Positions 1 through 10,917 of a stretch of 64,000 bases of DNA are shown here, in pieces. Where the stretch lies: positions 71,506,368 through 71,570,367 of the forward strand of contig NC_058337.1 of the NCBI RefSeq assembly GCF_905475395.1. Direction: 5' to 3'. Source of the DNA: Chrysoperla carnea. Taxonomy: Eukaryota; Arthropoda; Insecta; Neuroptera; Chrysopidae. Position 1 is the first letter of the stretch, and each line of letters starts with the position of its first letter. Both the position numbers and the translations under genes were made by a program. A model generated the notes under the pieces. The model was given only the letters and a program-made list of their open reading frames with translations. It did no database searches and was not told the origin of the DNA.

Positions 1-2879
1 AGTGCCAAAAAACGTTCATTTAATTGTGCGTATGTTGTGTCCACAACATCATGTACGGGAGATCTAACATTGGTTGGAACTGTAACAAAAACAAAACAGT
101 AAATTATTTAGTTAAGCCATCTTTATAAATTTATAAAGGACATACGTTGATACATTTTATAATCAGGATTGCCAGATCTCACGTTTAATAGATACGAAAT
201 AATATTTTGTAAAGGACTCTGCCCGCATTAATCTTATGGGAATTGGGTCTCGTTCAAATTTGTTCATATTGCGTCATCCTGATCAAAATTCTCAATGGGC
301 ACGATGATCCAAATGAAAAAATTTCTAAGCTATGCGCGTTGGAATGTTAGTCATTTTGATAAATGTTTTGAAAAAATTATAAAAAAATAATATATTTAAT
401 AAATGTTTTGAAAAATTTTTTTAAAGTGTGCGGGTGTTTTTTTAACTATATGTATGCCTGCAAGTGTAAAATTACGCACACTCACAAATTAACTCAAAAA
501 ATTGCTCGCGTTATGAGCAAATTTAACCGAAACCAAATTCCCTTAATATTTAGTGCGGGATCCTTTGTAGAAACTTCTATTCAGGTTTTTGCAAAAAAAT
601 TTTCTCTGTAACTATAAAAGACAGGCAGTTGAAAATTGTTATGTAGCTTTGGGTTGTTGGTCTATCTCTATAGTACTTATTTGCATTTGGATTTCTCAAA
701 AAAACTCCCCTTTTCTCCTTTCTTTCCTAATAAACCAATAACTTAAAATTCACTACCAAACATGAATCTTGTATCTTCTTAATTCCGGAGAAAAGCTCCG
801 AAACTGCGAAACATAGAAGGTTGCCCATCGGTATGCAACTTTGCTTTGTTGGTCTATAGTGCCTAATCGCATACTAACATTACTATAACCTTTCTGATAA
901 TATTAAGAGGGTGAAATCGGGATAATTTTCCCAAATTTAAATTCCGTAGTTATCCATTAATCTTAGTCATAAAAGGGGTCAACCTCGGTGTCGAAATCTA
1001 TCGGAATAAGCTAAATATTTGTACAAACCTTTATTTTGACAGTACAAATGTAGTCTCTCAAAAGTCTCATGTGCGAATGTTTTTGAAATAGGGCAGAAGA
1101 ACGAAGCGATATTATCGGAGTTTTTATGAAAGATCGGATGGTATTCTACGAGCATGACTTGATTGATACTGAAGCAAAATATCACACCGTTTGCTACAGC
1201 AATTTTTAAAGCCAGACCCATCTCTAATAAGAAAGGTTCACCAAGCCCGCTGCACTGGGCTTCAAAGTAAAAACCACTGCTTTATAACCTCCACCTCTCT
1301 TGATCTCACTTATCCATTAAAAGTTTTCAATTTTTTTAAGTGTAAATTCATTGAGTATATCAGAAAAGATGACCATGAATTGATTTACATTTACTATTTT
1401 TAAAGAAATCTTTAATTTATGGTTCAAAATGATGATCTTAGATGGAGCAGTAAAATGTCAGATTAAATTTAATTTTTGTTGTTGTTGTTGTTGAATATAT
1501 CTTTATAAATTATAGCTCATGTGTTATTCTGATGTATGAGCTATTTTGTTGTACAGCTTCATTCAAATCCATTCGATGGTTTTTGCGTGAATGCGTAACA
1601 AACAAACATCCTTACTTTTACTTTAATAATATATAGGGATAGAGATGGGGATAGAAGATCTTGAAGTGTATTAGATTGGGATTCACGATTGATCTTGGGC
1701 GAGAATTTTACCCTCTATAACTTTTTTAAAGATGTAAATACGATTGAAGGTAAAGAAACCGAGATATTCTCAAAAAACTGATTTTTGCGACGTCTGACTT
1801 TAAATATTTAAGGACGTTGACACATGACCATATGTGACTTTTGTGACACTATCAAAATACATATTTATACAAGAATTCAGCTTATTTGGCATATTGAAAT
1901 CGGACCCATAAACGGACAGACAGAATTTTGATGGTATCATTTGCAGAGTTTGTTTAATATTTTATTTCGATAAGGACACTAATTGATTCAAGATAAACGT
2001 AATAAACAATAATTTAAACTTCTAATCTAAATTACTATCACATTTTTATTTTATGAGATTGAAACTTAATTCGCTGTTGCTGTACCAATTTTTTTTGTCG
2101 TTTATGTGTTTTGTTCACGTAGTTTTATTGTGCTGATAAATTGAATACCTATAAGTTTTAGTAAATCGCAGTGTAAGACACTATTTTACGTTAAACTTAC
2201 GTGTTAAATCTTCAATACCGTTAAATTCTAAATGATTATCAGTACGCGAATCGTAGCATTCATCAGCTTTACCTGATTTATCACATGGTGATAAACATTT
2301 CAAATTATTTATCAATATATTGTCATTACAATGTTGTCGAATACGAAACATCATCACAGCTAAATCCACATCACTTTTGGATGGCTTCTGTTCATGATCC
2401 GATACATATGCAGTGTCAGGTACTTCTTCTTTTTGATTAGCCACTATAATTTCATCATTTGTTACGTCAGTACTAAATAATCGTAAACTTGTAATCACAT
2501 ATTTCATAACCGAGCATAATCGTACATTAAATCGTTCTAATTTACCAATTAATATTTTAAATTTATGCATTGAAAAGAATGCTTTCTCAACTTCAAATAA
2601 TTGGTGGCGTACGGATTTTTCAACGTCGTAGTAAATGAATTTCGATTCGATTATTGATAAAAATGTGAATTCACGAAAATAGTAACACCGAACTATTGAC
2701 AAACATAAAATATACCACATGCATGATTGAAATGATAATTTACCAATTGTGATTTTGTACGAGATTGTTGATGGAAAAAACATGCTTCGTTGCGTGAACA
2801 AATATAGCATGGATAACATAAGCGTTAATACAATTACTGGAAATATTAATTGACTCAATATAGTTTTTAATTGACGCAT
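1..2879 (-). CDS. Unrecognised membrane protein, 5' part (3' end outside window)
   Basis: The first coding exon is 2201..2879 (ATG at 2877-2879), ending at a GTAAGT donor in phase 1. A matching exon lies at 1..79: it follows a strong acceptor (TTTTTGTTACAG, AG at 80-81), opens in phase with the first exon and stays open to the window edge. Exon 1 encodes 226 residues. It has a hydrophobic helix at about residues 8-29 and a second hydrophobic stretch at about 47-65, a basic middle, and an acidic, Asp/Glu/Ser-rich tail from about residue 135. The join reads ...EDLTLPTNVRSPVHDVVD. I do not recognise the family. The 2.1 kb intron contains no other convincing exon. The unspliced reading stops 7 codons past the donor. 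The opposite strand of 1..111 is also open, but it has no acceptor and looks like a shadow. Confidence 0.6.
80..2200 (-). other. Intron of the left-edge gene, no gene seen
   Basis: AT-rich non-coding sequence. It holds a short GTT microsatellite near 1479-1493 and a stretch at about 1850-1930 ending in a CGGACAGACAGA motif, which recurs in the dispersed repeats elsewhere in this window. Short open frames at 408-611, 979-1221 and 1191-1403 lack splice or codon support. Confidence 0.5.
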
Positions 2880-3794
2880 TTTATGAAATGTTTCAATAAC
2901 CCCCCGTTAAATATATGAATTTCAGTTAAAAAATTTTTTTTGTAAATACTATTTTTCTTTTCAATTATATGAAATTATCAACTTTTCCATGGTAATTATT
3001 CGCTAATGTCTTATTACGCGTGCGGTCGTAGCGCACAAAATATATTCTTTAAATAGTTTGACAATATATTGTATTGTTGTTAAAATTCATTTGTTACCAT
3101 AGTGCAGCTATTATGGGCAAATATCAAGGATAACTTTTCGCTCAAGATGAAAATAACTCTAAAAAGTCAGATGGCGCACTTCTACAAAAAATTTTTTTCT
3201 ACTATTAGCCTTTCTATAATTATATAGTCATAAATAACTCCGATATCATTATCTTTTATCTAATATACATGAAGAGGAAAAATTAAAATCTTAAAAACGA
3301 GGAGTGGTAAATGATCCACTTTTCCTCTTCTCCAGGGTATCCTGAGTGCTGCTTGTTGAAACTAACAATATAAAAAACTCATGAGTACCAGTACAGTCAT
3401 TAGATGCTTCTTAAAGAAATGGAATTTTTGTCTGTTCATGTTTTTAACACATAAAACGGGCGGAAGGAGATCGTGGAGTCGACACTACCAAAAGTCACTT
3501 CTTTGACACTAACTCAACTCACATACAAAGTTTTTTCATGCCTCTTGCTCAATTTGTGAGAGCATTAGTGCTTCGCAAAACCTTACAAAATCCAAAAATC
3601 CACGATATTTCGAAATAAATATGGGGAAAAGAGGGTGGGAAGTTTACACTCCAAAAGACTCAATTTGCATCAATATACATACGACTGTGAAAAAAATTAA
3701 ATTACTATTTTTTAAAATGATAACATAAGAAACATATATCAAATTATTAAGCTTATTTCCAATATTTTTTATGAAAATAAATTGTTTTTTTCAG
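2880..3794. other. Intergenic, promoter side of the left-edge gene
   Basis: AT-rich. It should hold the promoter of the minus-strand gene starting at 2879. No convincing exon, RNA gene or element is seen. Confidence 0.4.
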
Positions 3795-3875
3795 GCTGTA
3801 TATCCACAAGACTGTAGTGAATTTCATTTTGAAGAATTAAAGGTGACCACCGAATATTACCACAATGAGCTTTAA
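3795..3875 (+). CDS. Possible orphan last exon (26 codons)
   Basis: A good acceptor (TTTTTTTCAG, AG at 3793-3794) is followed by an open frame of 26 codons to TAA at 3873-3875. The peptide contains the string YPQDCSEFHFEELK. From memory this resembles the short F-S-F-E-E-[LI]-R motif after the TPR region of BUB1/BubR1 checkpoint proteins, but the match is too short to name the gene. I found no upstream plus-strand exon between the divergent gene start at 2879 and this point. It may be a chance open frame, a relict exon, or the end of a gene whose other exons I cannot see. Confidence 0.25.
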   Translation, partial: AVYPQDCSEFHFEELKVTTEYYHNEL

Positions 3876-5389
3876 GACAATTTATTTAAATAATTAATTT
3901 TTATATAAAAACAAAAAAGTTTTCATCTTGCAAAAGAAATATGGTATGGACTAGATTTTTTAAAACATTCCATTTTAGTAAAAATTATTAATTTATTTTT
4001 TATTTTTACTAAAATTCATATTTCTTTTGCGACATTTTATTTATGTAACTAAATTTTAGGTGGTGTATATTATTTTAATTTTTCTTTGTGAAGTGTGACA
4101 CACATTTGAGTATATTTATTTTGTAAAATATGATCCGCTTATTAACTTTCAAAAATATAAATATGTTGTTTTGATTGATTTTAAGACACATTAATACTTA
4201 GTCCGTCCATTTCATATTATTTGTTTTGTTATGTAAGTTTTAATTTAGGAAAAAGAATTTAAGAACTGAATCGTATTTTTGAAAATAGAATCAATGTTAT
4301 TATTAAATGTATTAAGTTTCAAAATAAAATATTACAAGAAAATCAAGGGTATTTTTGTCTGTTATGTGTTCATGTATACAATAATTACTCTTCTTGCATA
4401 CAATTTTTAAGTGAAGATGCGTCATTTTAAATAAAAATGACGCATAATTTCGCCGATGGGAAATTGACGTATCGATGTGATTTTGGTCTTAAAATACTCG
4501 TGAATAGCTCTAGTTCAGAATCTATATTTTTGGAAAGTGTTCTTGTCAAAATTTAATATGGTGGGAAAATAAACAATAGTTGATCATGATTTCGATGTAG
4601 AAATTCGAAAATTCAAAATGGAGGACACAATATGGCCGATTGTTAAAGGAAAATAGTTGTTTTTAACGTGGACATTGGGATATTCTAAATGATCCAATAG
4701 TGTCGATTGGTAAAAGAAAATTTTATTAAAAAATTTGTTTAAAAAATAAAGAACGGCAGTAGACTAAAATCTTTTATTGCGTACATATATAAATTCCTTG
4801 TTATAAGTTCCTTGAAACCTTAATTCATTTTCTTATTAAAAAAAAATTAAAATATGGTTCATTTGATATTTGATAATTTTAATTACTGCACGGATACACT
4901 ACAAAATACTGGAAAAGGTTTATACTCACGAAAAATAAGACAAGTCCAATCCTTTTTGTCTTCGACAGATTAAAGAAATCTGCAAAATCAGCAGATTTGT
5001 AATGCCATCAATACCGCCACTTTCTGTAGCTCCTGAAGGTTCGCCTACATCGAATAAGTTTGCCTTTCGTTTTTCGAAAATCGCTCTGAAAAAAAATATA
5101 GATAGACTTCTTATCGTTCGTAACTTGAGTTTTTATATAAAAATTACAAAATTTTATTCAATTTCAAATCATCACAATAATTATAACAAATTCCAAAGCA
5201 CATTATTTTTGTTATATATATTGTTTTGGTTTTTTAACTTATCGTAAACTTTTCGGATACAGTTTTGTTGATGAATATATTTACGGATTAGAAATAAAAT
5301 TTATTTTTACTCACTTCATAAACAGAGAAAACAGTATTCTGCAATAAGTATCATAAATTCAAACTTTGTGGTCTATAATGTCGTCTTAT
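3876..5389. other. Intergenic, small hairpin only
   Basis: Non-coding. A perfect 12 bp inverted repeat with a 5 bp loop lies at 4417..4445 (ATGCGTCATTTT and its complement). An open frame at 5002..5247 shows no family resemblance. Confidence 0.4.
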
Positions 5390-6328
5390 GCGTACATATG
5401 TCAATGAACGAATCTTTCGATTGACCCATTTCTTTATACGTCATCCCGTAGAAGAAGAATGTTCGATTACAAAAGTTAAGATGATGCAGATGCTACACCA
5501 GAAAATCAATTTCGAAGAGATTTTTTCCTTGCTTTGGTTAATACTACTTCAACTTCTGTTAATGAACGATTTCAGTAGCTAAAAAGTCACGACCAAGTTT
5601 GGGGATTTTTATACGAATTCTCTCCTTTACTAAAAACGCAGAACTCTGAAGATTCAGCTGAAAAAGATTCTTATTTGTTATCAGTATGTCAAGATTTAAG
5701 TGCTACTCTCACGACCGAAAATGACTCGGACATCGGGAGGGAACTGTATGAAGAATAAAAACTATTCCGAACCATAAAACCTGATACAATCAAACGTTCA
5801 TTAGAAGTTTTGAAATTCATTGTAGAAAATAAGATAATTGACGTCTTCTCTAATATTTGAGCTGCTCTCCGAATCATGCTGACTTTACCCGAGTTTGAGA
5901 ACGAAGTTTTTCAAAACTAAAACTGATCAAGACGTACTTGAGATTCACGATGTCCAACACAAAACTGAATTCTTTGGCGTTGCTGTCGATCGAAAACGAA
6001 ATTGGAACTCAACTTGATTTCTCCAAAACCATCCAGTAATTTGAAGAGGTCAAAGCACGCAAAGTTAATTTCACTTGATGTAGCCTATATAATTTCACAT
6101 TGTACCTCAATAAAAATGTATTTTTCCGATAAATTTCAGCGAACAGTTTTAACTATTGAGAAATAGTGTGTAAATTGTCAATAATAAATTGTTCTAAACT
6201 GAATGTAGAATGATCAATAAGTTTTGGAGACCATCAAAAATAACCAGAGATAATTGAAATAAAAATCTATGAAGGGTCGAATTTTTTCATACTCGCACCG
6301 GCCGCTATCTCACCTAAAGCCGGTCCTG
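5390..6328 (+). pseudogene. Decayed hAT transposase (ZMYM1/TTF-type), 3' half with TIR
   Basis: Read with several in-frame stops and at least one frameshift (near 5890), the plus strand from about 5462 gives FDYK..DDADATPENQFRRDFF, then VNERFQ-stop-LKSHDQVWGFLY, then KLFRTIKPDTIKRSLEVLKF, and after the frameshift RSFSKLKLIKTYLRFTMSN followed by LNSLALLSIENEI. The last blocks are the C-terminal hAT dimerisation region of the ZMYM1-like (DUF4371) transposase family. The 3' end looks preserved: CCTAAAGCCGGTCCTG ends at 6328, whose complement CAGGACCGGCTTTAGG is a typical terminal repeat of these hAT elements. No left end is visible. It is a plain DNA transposon, long dead. Confidence 0.75.
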
Positions 6329-6969
6329 TCTCTGACCCTCTGATACAATTACATCATAGATAAAATATAATATTGAGAGGGAATATTCATGAAATTTAAA
6401 GTTTAGTTCAAACATTTTTCTTCCGTGACTTTAATAGAGTGAGGGCATTTAAAAATTTCTAAAACGGAAATTCAAATCTTTATACGGACGTGACATCATA
6501 GTACGGGCTTGTCAAATTTGTTGACATAATGTATGATATTAATTACTTACATTTTATATGGTATTTCATTAAATTATACTATTCTACGGCATTTTATTAG
6601 AAAACTTAATAGTAACGAGTGTAAATTCTGTGTTGTAAATTCATTTTTTTAAAGTGTTAATTATACATTGAACTGTCACCAATTGACAGATCACGTACTT
6701 TACGTCATCAGCAGAGAGCCCCAAAAAACTGCGTTTAAATATCTCAAAATTATAAATATTTTTTACTCTTAAATACAGCATTTTTAAGCAGTATTTATAT
6801 TTTTTACTTTGTTATAACGGTATAAACAATGAATTAAAAATATATAAAAAAAATACATGAATATTCCCTATTACATATGAATTATAGTCCCTCTATTTTA
6901 TGCTATTTTGTGGACACTTTTTGATTCGAAGAGCCTTCTCTCTACATTTCATACATAATAAGTTAAAAG

Positions 6970-7209
6970 CAAAGAGCATAGGATAGAGGAGAAGCAGCCC
7001 ATATGAGCTAATGTAAAATCGTAGTATACGAGTTTCAGCGCCTCTACCGAGTCAGGCTTTCAAACTTAATAGTTAATAGTCACCCCCGCAAAGTAGTTAA
7101 ACTTAATAGCCATACCCGCAAAGGCCTACAAACTTAATAGTTGATCGCCTCAGACTCCAGATGTCACTTATAATTATACTTCTGCTTCTTGTCTATCCTA
7201 TAGTCTTTG
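6970..7209. mobile_element. 240 bp hAT-type MITE, copy 1
   Basis: The element begins CAAAGAGCATAGGATAGAGG and ends in the near-complement (CTATCCTATAGTCTTTG), giving terminal inverted repeats of about 28 bp with four mismatches. It is flanked by a perfect 8 bp direct repeat, GTTAAAAG (6962-6969 and 7210-7217). The 8 bp duplication and the C-A-A-N-G terminus fit the hAT superfamily. The interior carries three copies of an AAACTTAATAG motif about 30-37 bp apart. By eye it matches the copy at 55882..56121 at every base. Confidence 0.9.
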
Positions 7210-7484
7210 GTTAAAAGTTTGTTCTAAATATAACCTAACGAACCATTATTGTTTTAAATATGCGCGCAGTCGTAATTCTATCTGTCATAATACATGAAAA
7301 TTAAAAATTTAATAAAAATTGAAATATCATTTCAAATATGACAAACGTCTTTAGTTTATAAAATTAAAAAACGAAATTTTTTTTGTAAAATTCATTTAAG
7401 CCTTGATAATTTTAGTAACAGCAAAACTTTTTGAGGTTAAAATCATTAAAATATTTTTGTATGATATCATTTATTCCAGAAAAA

Positions 7485-9279
7485 ATGCATTTATTTGTAT
7501 TAATATCAGCTTTAAGTATACTTAGTGTTATATCGTCCAAAATTATTAACTATGTAAGTAATCTCATTGTCAGATCAAAGCAAAAGGGGTAATTGAAAGA
7601 ACGCATTCAGATCAAATTATTCCTTGTTTACTCACACAGTTATTAATTTATCGATTAATTAAACCCTAACAGAATTGGAAGTACTTAAAAATGTTTAAGA
7701 AGAGCATTGTGGCATCATAAATAAAAAAAGAAAAGAATGAATGATGAGTTAATAGTGCGAGTTTTGATCAGCCCAAGAGTTAACAAAAGACAATTTTGAC
7801 CCATTGCCAAATTTTAAGTCAGTTTAGTCTAGTGATATGGACAACTTGATTTTCCACAATCCATTCCTTTATTAATAGACAGTATGGAGTGATATAGATA
7901 AAATCGTGTGAAACTGAATAAACTCGCTTTTTTGTATACTAAAATTTGTTTTTTGGAAATTTCCCTAATTCTATAAATTATAAATTTAGCTATAAAATCG
8001 AAAACATGAATAAATGGCAACCTTCTGAATGATGCCCAAAGTTTATTTAGGGATTCCAATTTTTTTCGCTCATAAAATGTTTAATGTCGAAGGCTGTCTG
8101 ATTGATCGAATTATCTGTAGTTATCTGCCACACTGTGTATCGAAAACAAACATTTTTTTTTATTGAATATTTAACAAAACCAAAAAACATACAAGATCTA
8201 TTACGAACCCTGAATTATTACTTGGTCTGAAATAATTACAAAAGCAAATACTTGATTTGTTTTTTTCCACGATGGTAAAATTTCCCCCTTTTTTATTTAT
8301 TTAAGCATTTTCGACATACGTTCGCCAGTTCTTAATGAATCATCAAATATGTAGATTGATCGCCTCTCTGTTACAGATTCTAAATCAAATCATTTTTTGT
8401 ACTGGAGTTATCGTAATACTTCTGAAATTTAGGTCCATAACACTTCTAGACAAAATGTATTAGGTGGATGCAATTCGACGCATAACTTACGGAGAAAATT
8501 GTAAAAACTAAAACTGTAGAAAGAAAATCTCCGACCTTCGGAAATGAAAAGAACTTTCACATATATGGAAGACATATAGGAAGAGTGCCAATTTTTGTAG
8601 TTGAACGTCGAATACATTCAAACTAACGAGAAATATCGAAAAAATTTAATTGTCTTCAACACAGGCGAAAATATCAACAAAACGTTTCTATATACGTCTG
8701 AAAGTAGTAGTAATGCAGAGTTAATTATTGTGAAAACTTAAAGTTGATTAGTTTACTAAATATCCAATTAACGGAGATATTTAATAGAAGAGTTGATTTT
8801 TGAATGCGTTGTTTCAAACTACCATACCTGACTATTGAAATCGAAATTAATACCACTGAAATTAGATTTTAGGCTTATTTAATAGACCAACAAAAGCTGA
8901 AAAAGAATTGCTACATGAAGTAATTGAAATACGACAAACATTGGCGGGGATTCCAATGGTTGATAATTTTGTGGCACACGCGAAATTACAACGTAAATTA
9001 AATGTAGTTGAAAATAATTTACGAGAAGAAACAAATAAACGTTTATCGGCTGGTCTCAAATATAAAACACTTATTCCATATGCATTAAATGTAATACTTT
9101 CTATTTATATTATTTATATAAGTTTTGTGTATCGACATGAACCTGTTATTGATCTTCAGGAATTCAATCTATTCCCAGTTTCAATGATAGTATCATATCC
9201 ATTACATGAAATAGGTTCAATATCTGTACCTGCATGGTTTTTTATTTGTAAAATAGTTTTAAGGCAAGTTGTAAATTAA
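7485..9279 (+). CDS. WRB: Tail-anchored protein insertion receptor WRB/GET1
   Basis: Two exons, 7485..7553 and 8866..9279, join in phase 0 and encode 160 residues (human WRB is 174). WRB/GET1 is an ER membrane protein. With CAML/GET2 it receives tail-anchored proteins from the ATPase TRC40/GET3 and inserts them into the ER. Exon 1 encodes a hydrophobic luminal/TM1 segment (MHLFVLISALSILSVISSK). Exon 2 carries the cytosolic coiled coil (about residues 30-75, with the family pattern VDNFVAHAKLQRKLN) and two further membrane segments, ending in the WFFICK helix. I placed the acceptor at AG 8864-8865 because it alone keeps phase with the only good donor. A more pyrimidine-rich AG seven bases downstream breaks the frame. 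Nothing odd in the product. Confidence 0.85.
7554..8865 (+). other. WRB intron, nothing recognisable
   Basis: A 1.3 kb AT-rich intron. Minus-strand frames at 7829-8059 and 8429-8617 have no support. Confidence 0.6.
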
Positions 9280-10917
9280 ATGTTTTGAATTTATCACATC
9301 GTTTTTCATTTATCCAGAGTGAAAAAACTACCTTAAAATTCTTTTAAATTAGTTTTTGATTTCCAAGCATAAAGAGTTTACAAACTACAACTAATGTTAA
9401 TCTTATGATATAAATAATGATATTATACTGCATGATAATAAACCATTCAAAATTTGAACGGGTTTGAATCAGAATTAGAAGAATTAAATTTTTTTTCGAT
9501 CTGTTCTAAATTTTGGATTGGTTTTAATCGATTGGCCGTCTAGTTAAAAAATCCTTTTTTTTTTCGGTTGTTACTAAATTCTAATTCATATTGAAAATGT
9601 TGAATATGATCGAATAAATCAAATTCAATTCAGTTTTATTTCTGATTCAAATTTACGGTTATTTCAATAGGATGGAAATAATTCACAATTCCATTTAAAA
9701 AATATTATGTTATTATGCATTCACTGGAATGACTAAATTTGATGATAAAAACTATATTGATAACCACGTAACGAATTGTGAAAAGATTGACTCGCGGTCT
9801 GTGTAAATTTACTAAAACGAAATTGTAGTAAAAAATATTACTTTATTAACAACAGAACTTGTTACAACAAAAAACACCTTAGTAATCGGTTCAAGAAACA
9901 CTTTCATAATCGGTCTGCTAAAACGTTACATTTACATGAAGTGCTATTTTTAATAGTTTGTAAAAACATATTTATTTGTTTCGAACATTTTAGTGGTAAT
10001 CGTGGATTTTCTGATAAGCAATTCATTACCTTTAAAACACAAATATATTTATATTTAACTATATTATTTAAATTTGTGGCCATACCTGATATATTCGAAT
10101 AAGTGTTCGTGGCTTTAGGAATTTATTTTTAGCATTAAAAAATTACAAAAAGTTCTCATGTTCAGTCACCACAAATCCATAAATTTTTTGACAAAATTAA
10201 TGGATTGGGCACAAATTTAAAATGGTGCGCGAAATTTGTTCTAGTTTTAGCTTTGAATGGGACTGTTTACGGACCCATGCTAATAATTTCTAAAGGTTGG
10301 ACACACATTCGAATAAACCGTGTATATGCACAGAAATCCTTGTTTTATTAAACCCAGACTGTAGGAGCAAAAAACTAACAAAAATATCGATTTTTTATGC
10401 ATTTTCGAAGGAAGTTAATTAAGCCTTCTGATAGTCAAAAGATATGCCTATTCGCGATTAAAAATTTAAAATCTTGGAAGTTTTACAAGTTTTTTAGTTT
10501 GAAGCATTTTCAGAAAATAATTCCTCAGTAAGAAAGTATTCGGGTGCAACAATAAATTTTCCATGGTTAGGCAAGTTATTATGAGTTTCCTAGGATAGTA
10601 TACACTTAGACACTTCAGATCCGTCTAAGGAAAGTTCTGCATTAAGAGAAAGACAATTAAGAGGTATAAATATGAAAGAAATGAGCGATAAAGAGCGCGT
10701 TTTGACAATTTGTAGATACAGGGTATTTTATATAGTAGGGATGTATTTAAATCAAGTAATAATCACTATAATTGGTTCCCTCTAACAGGTCATAATCTTG
10801 AAGAAGCCCAATGCAATCTTACTTTATTATAACGCAATTCGAGGTCAAACTATCTACTTCTCCGGTCCTATTTTTGTCCCCTCCTACAACCTGAATTATA
10901 CGAACGTAACAACTTAC
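9280..10917. other. Intergenic, no gene recognised
   Basis: AT-rich sequence between WRB and the unknown minus-strand exons. Further exons of that unknown gene may lie here, but I could not identify any with confidence. Confidence 0.4.

Noticed and set aside
1-111. Plus-strand frame ending at 111 as a terminal exon
   Set aside because: The minus strand has a strong acceptor at 80-81 and phase agreement with the exon at 2201..2879.
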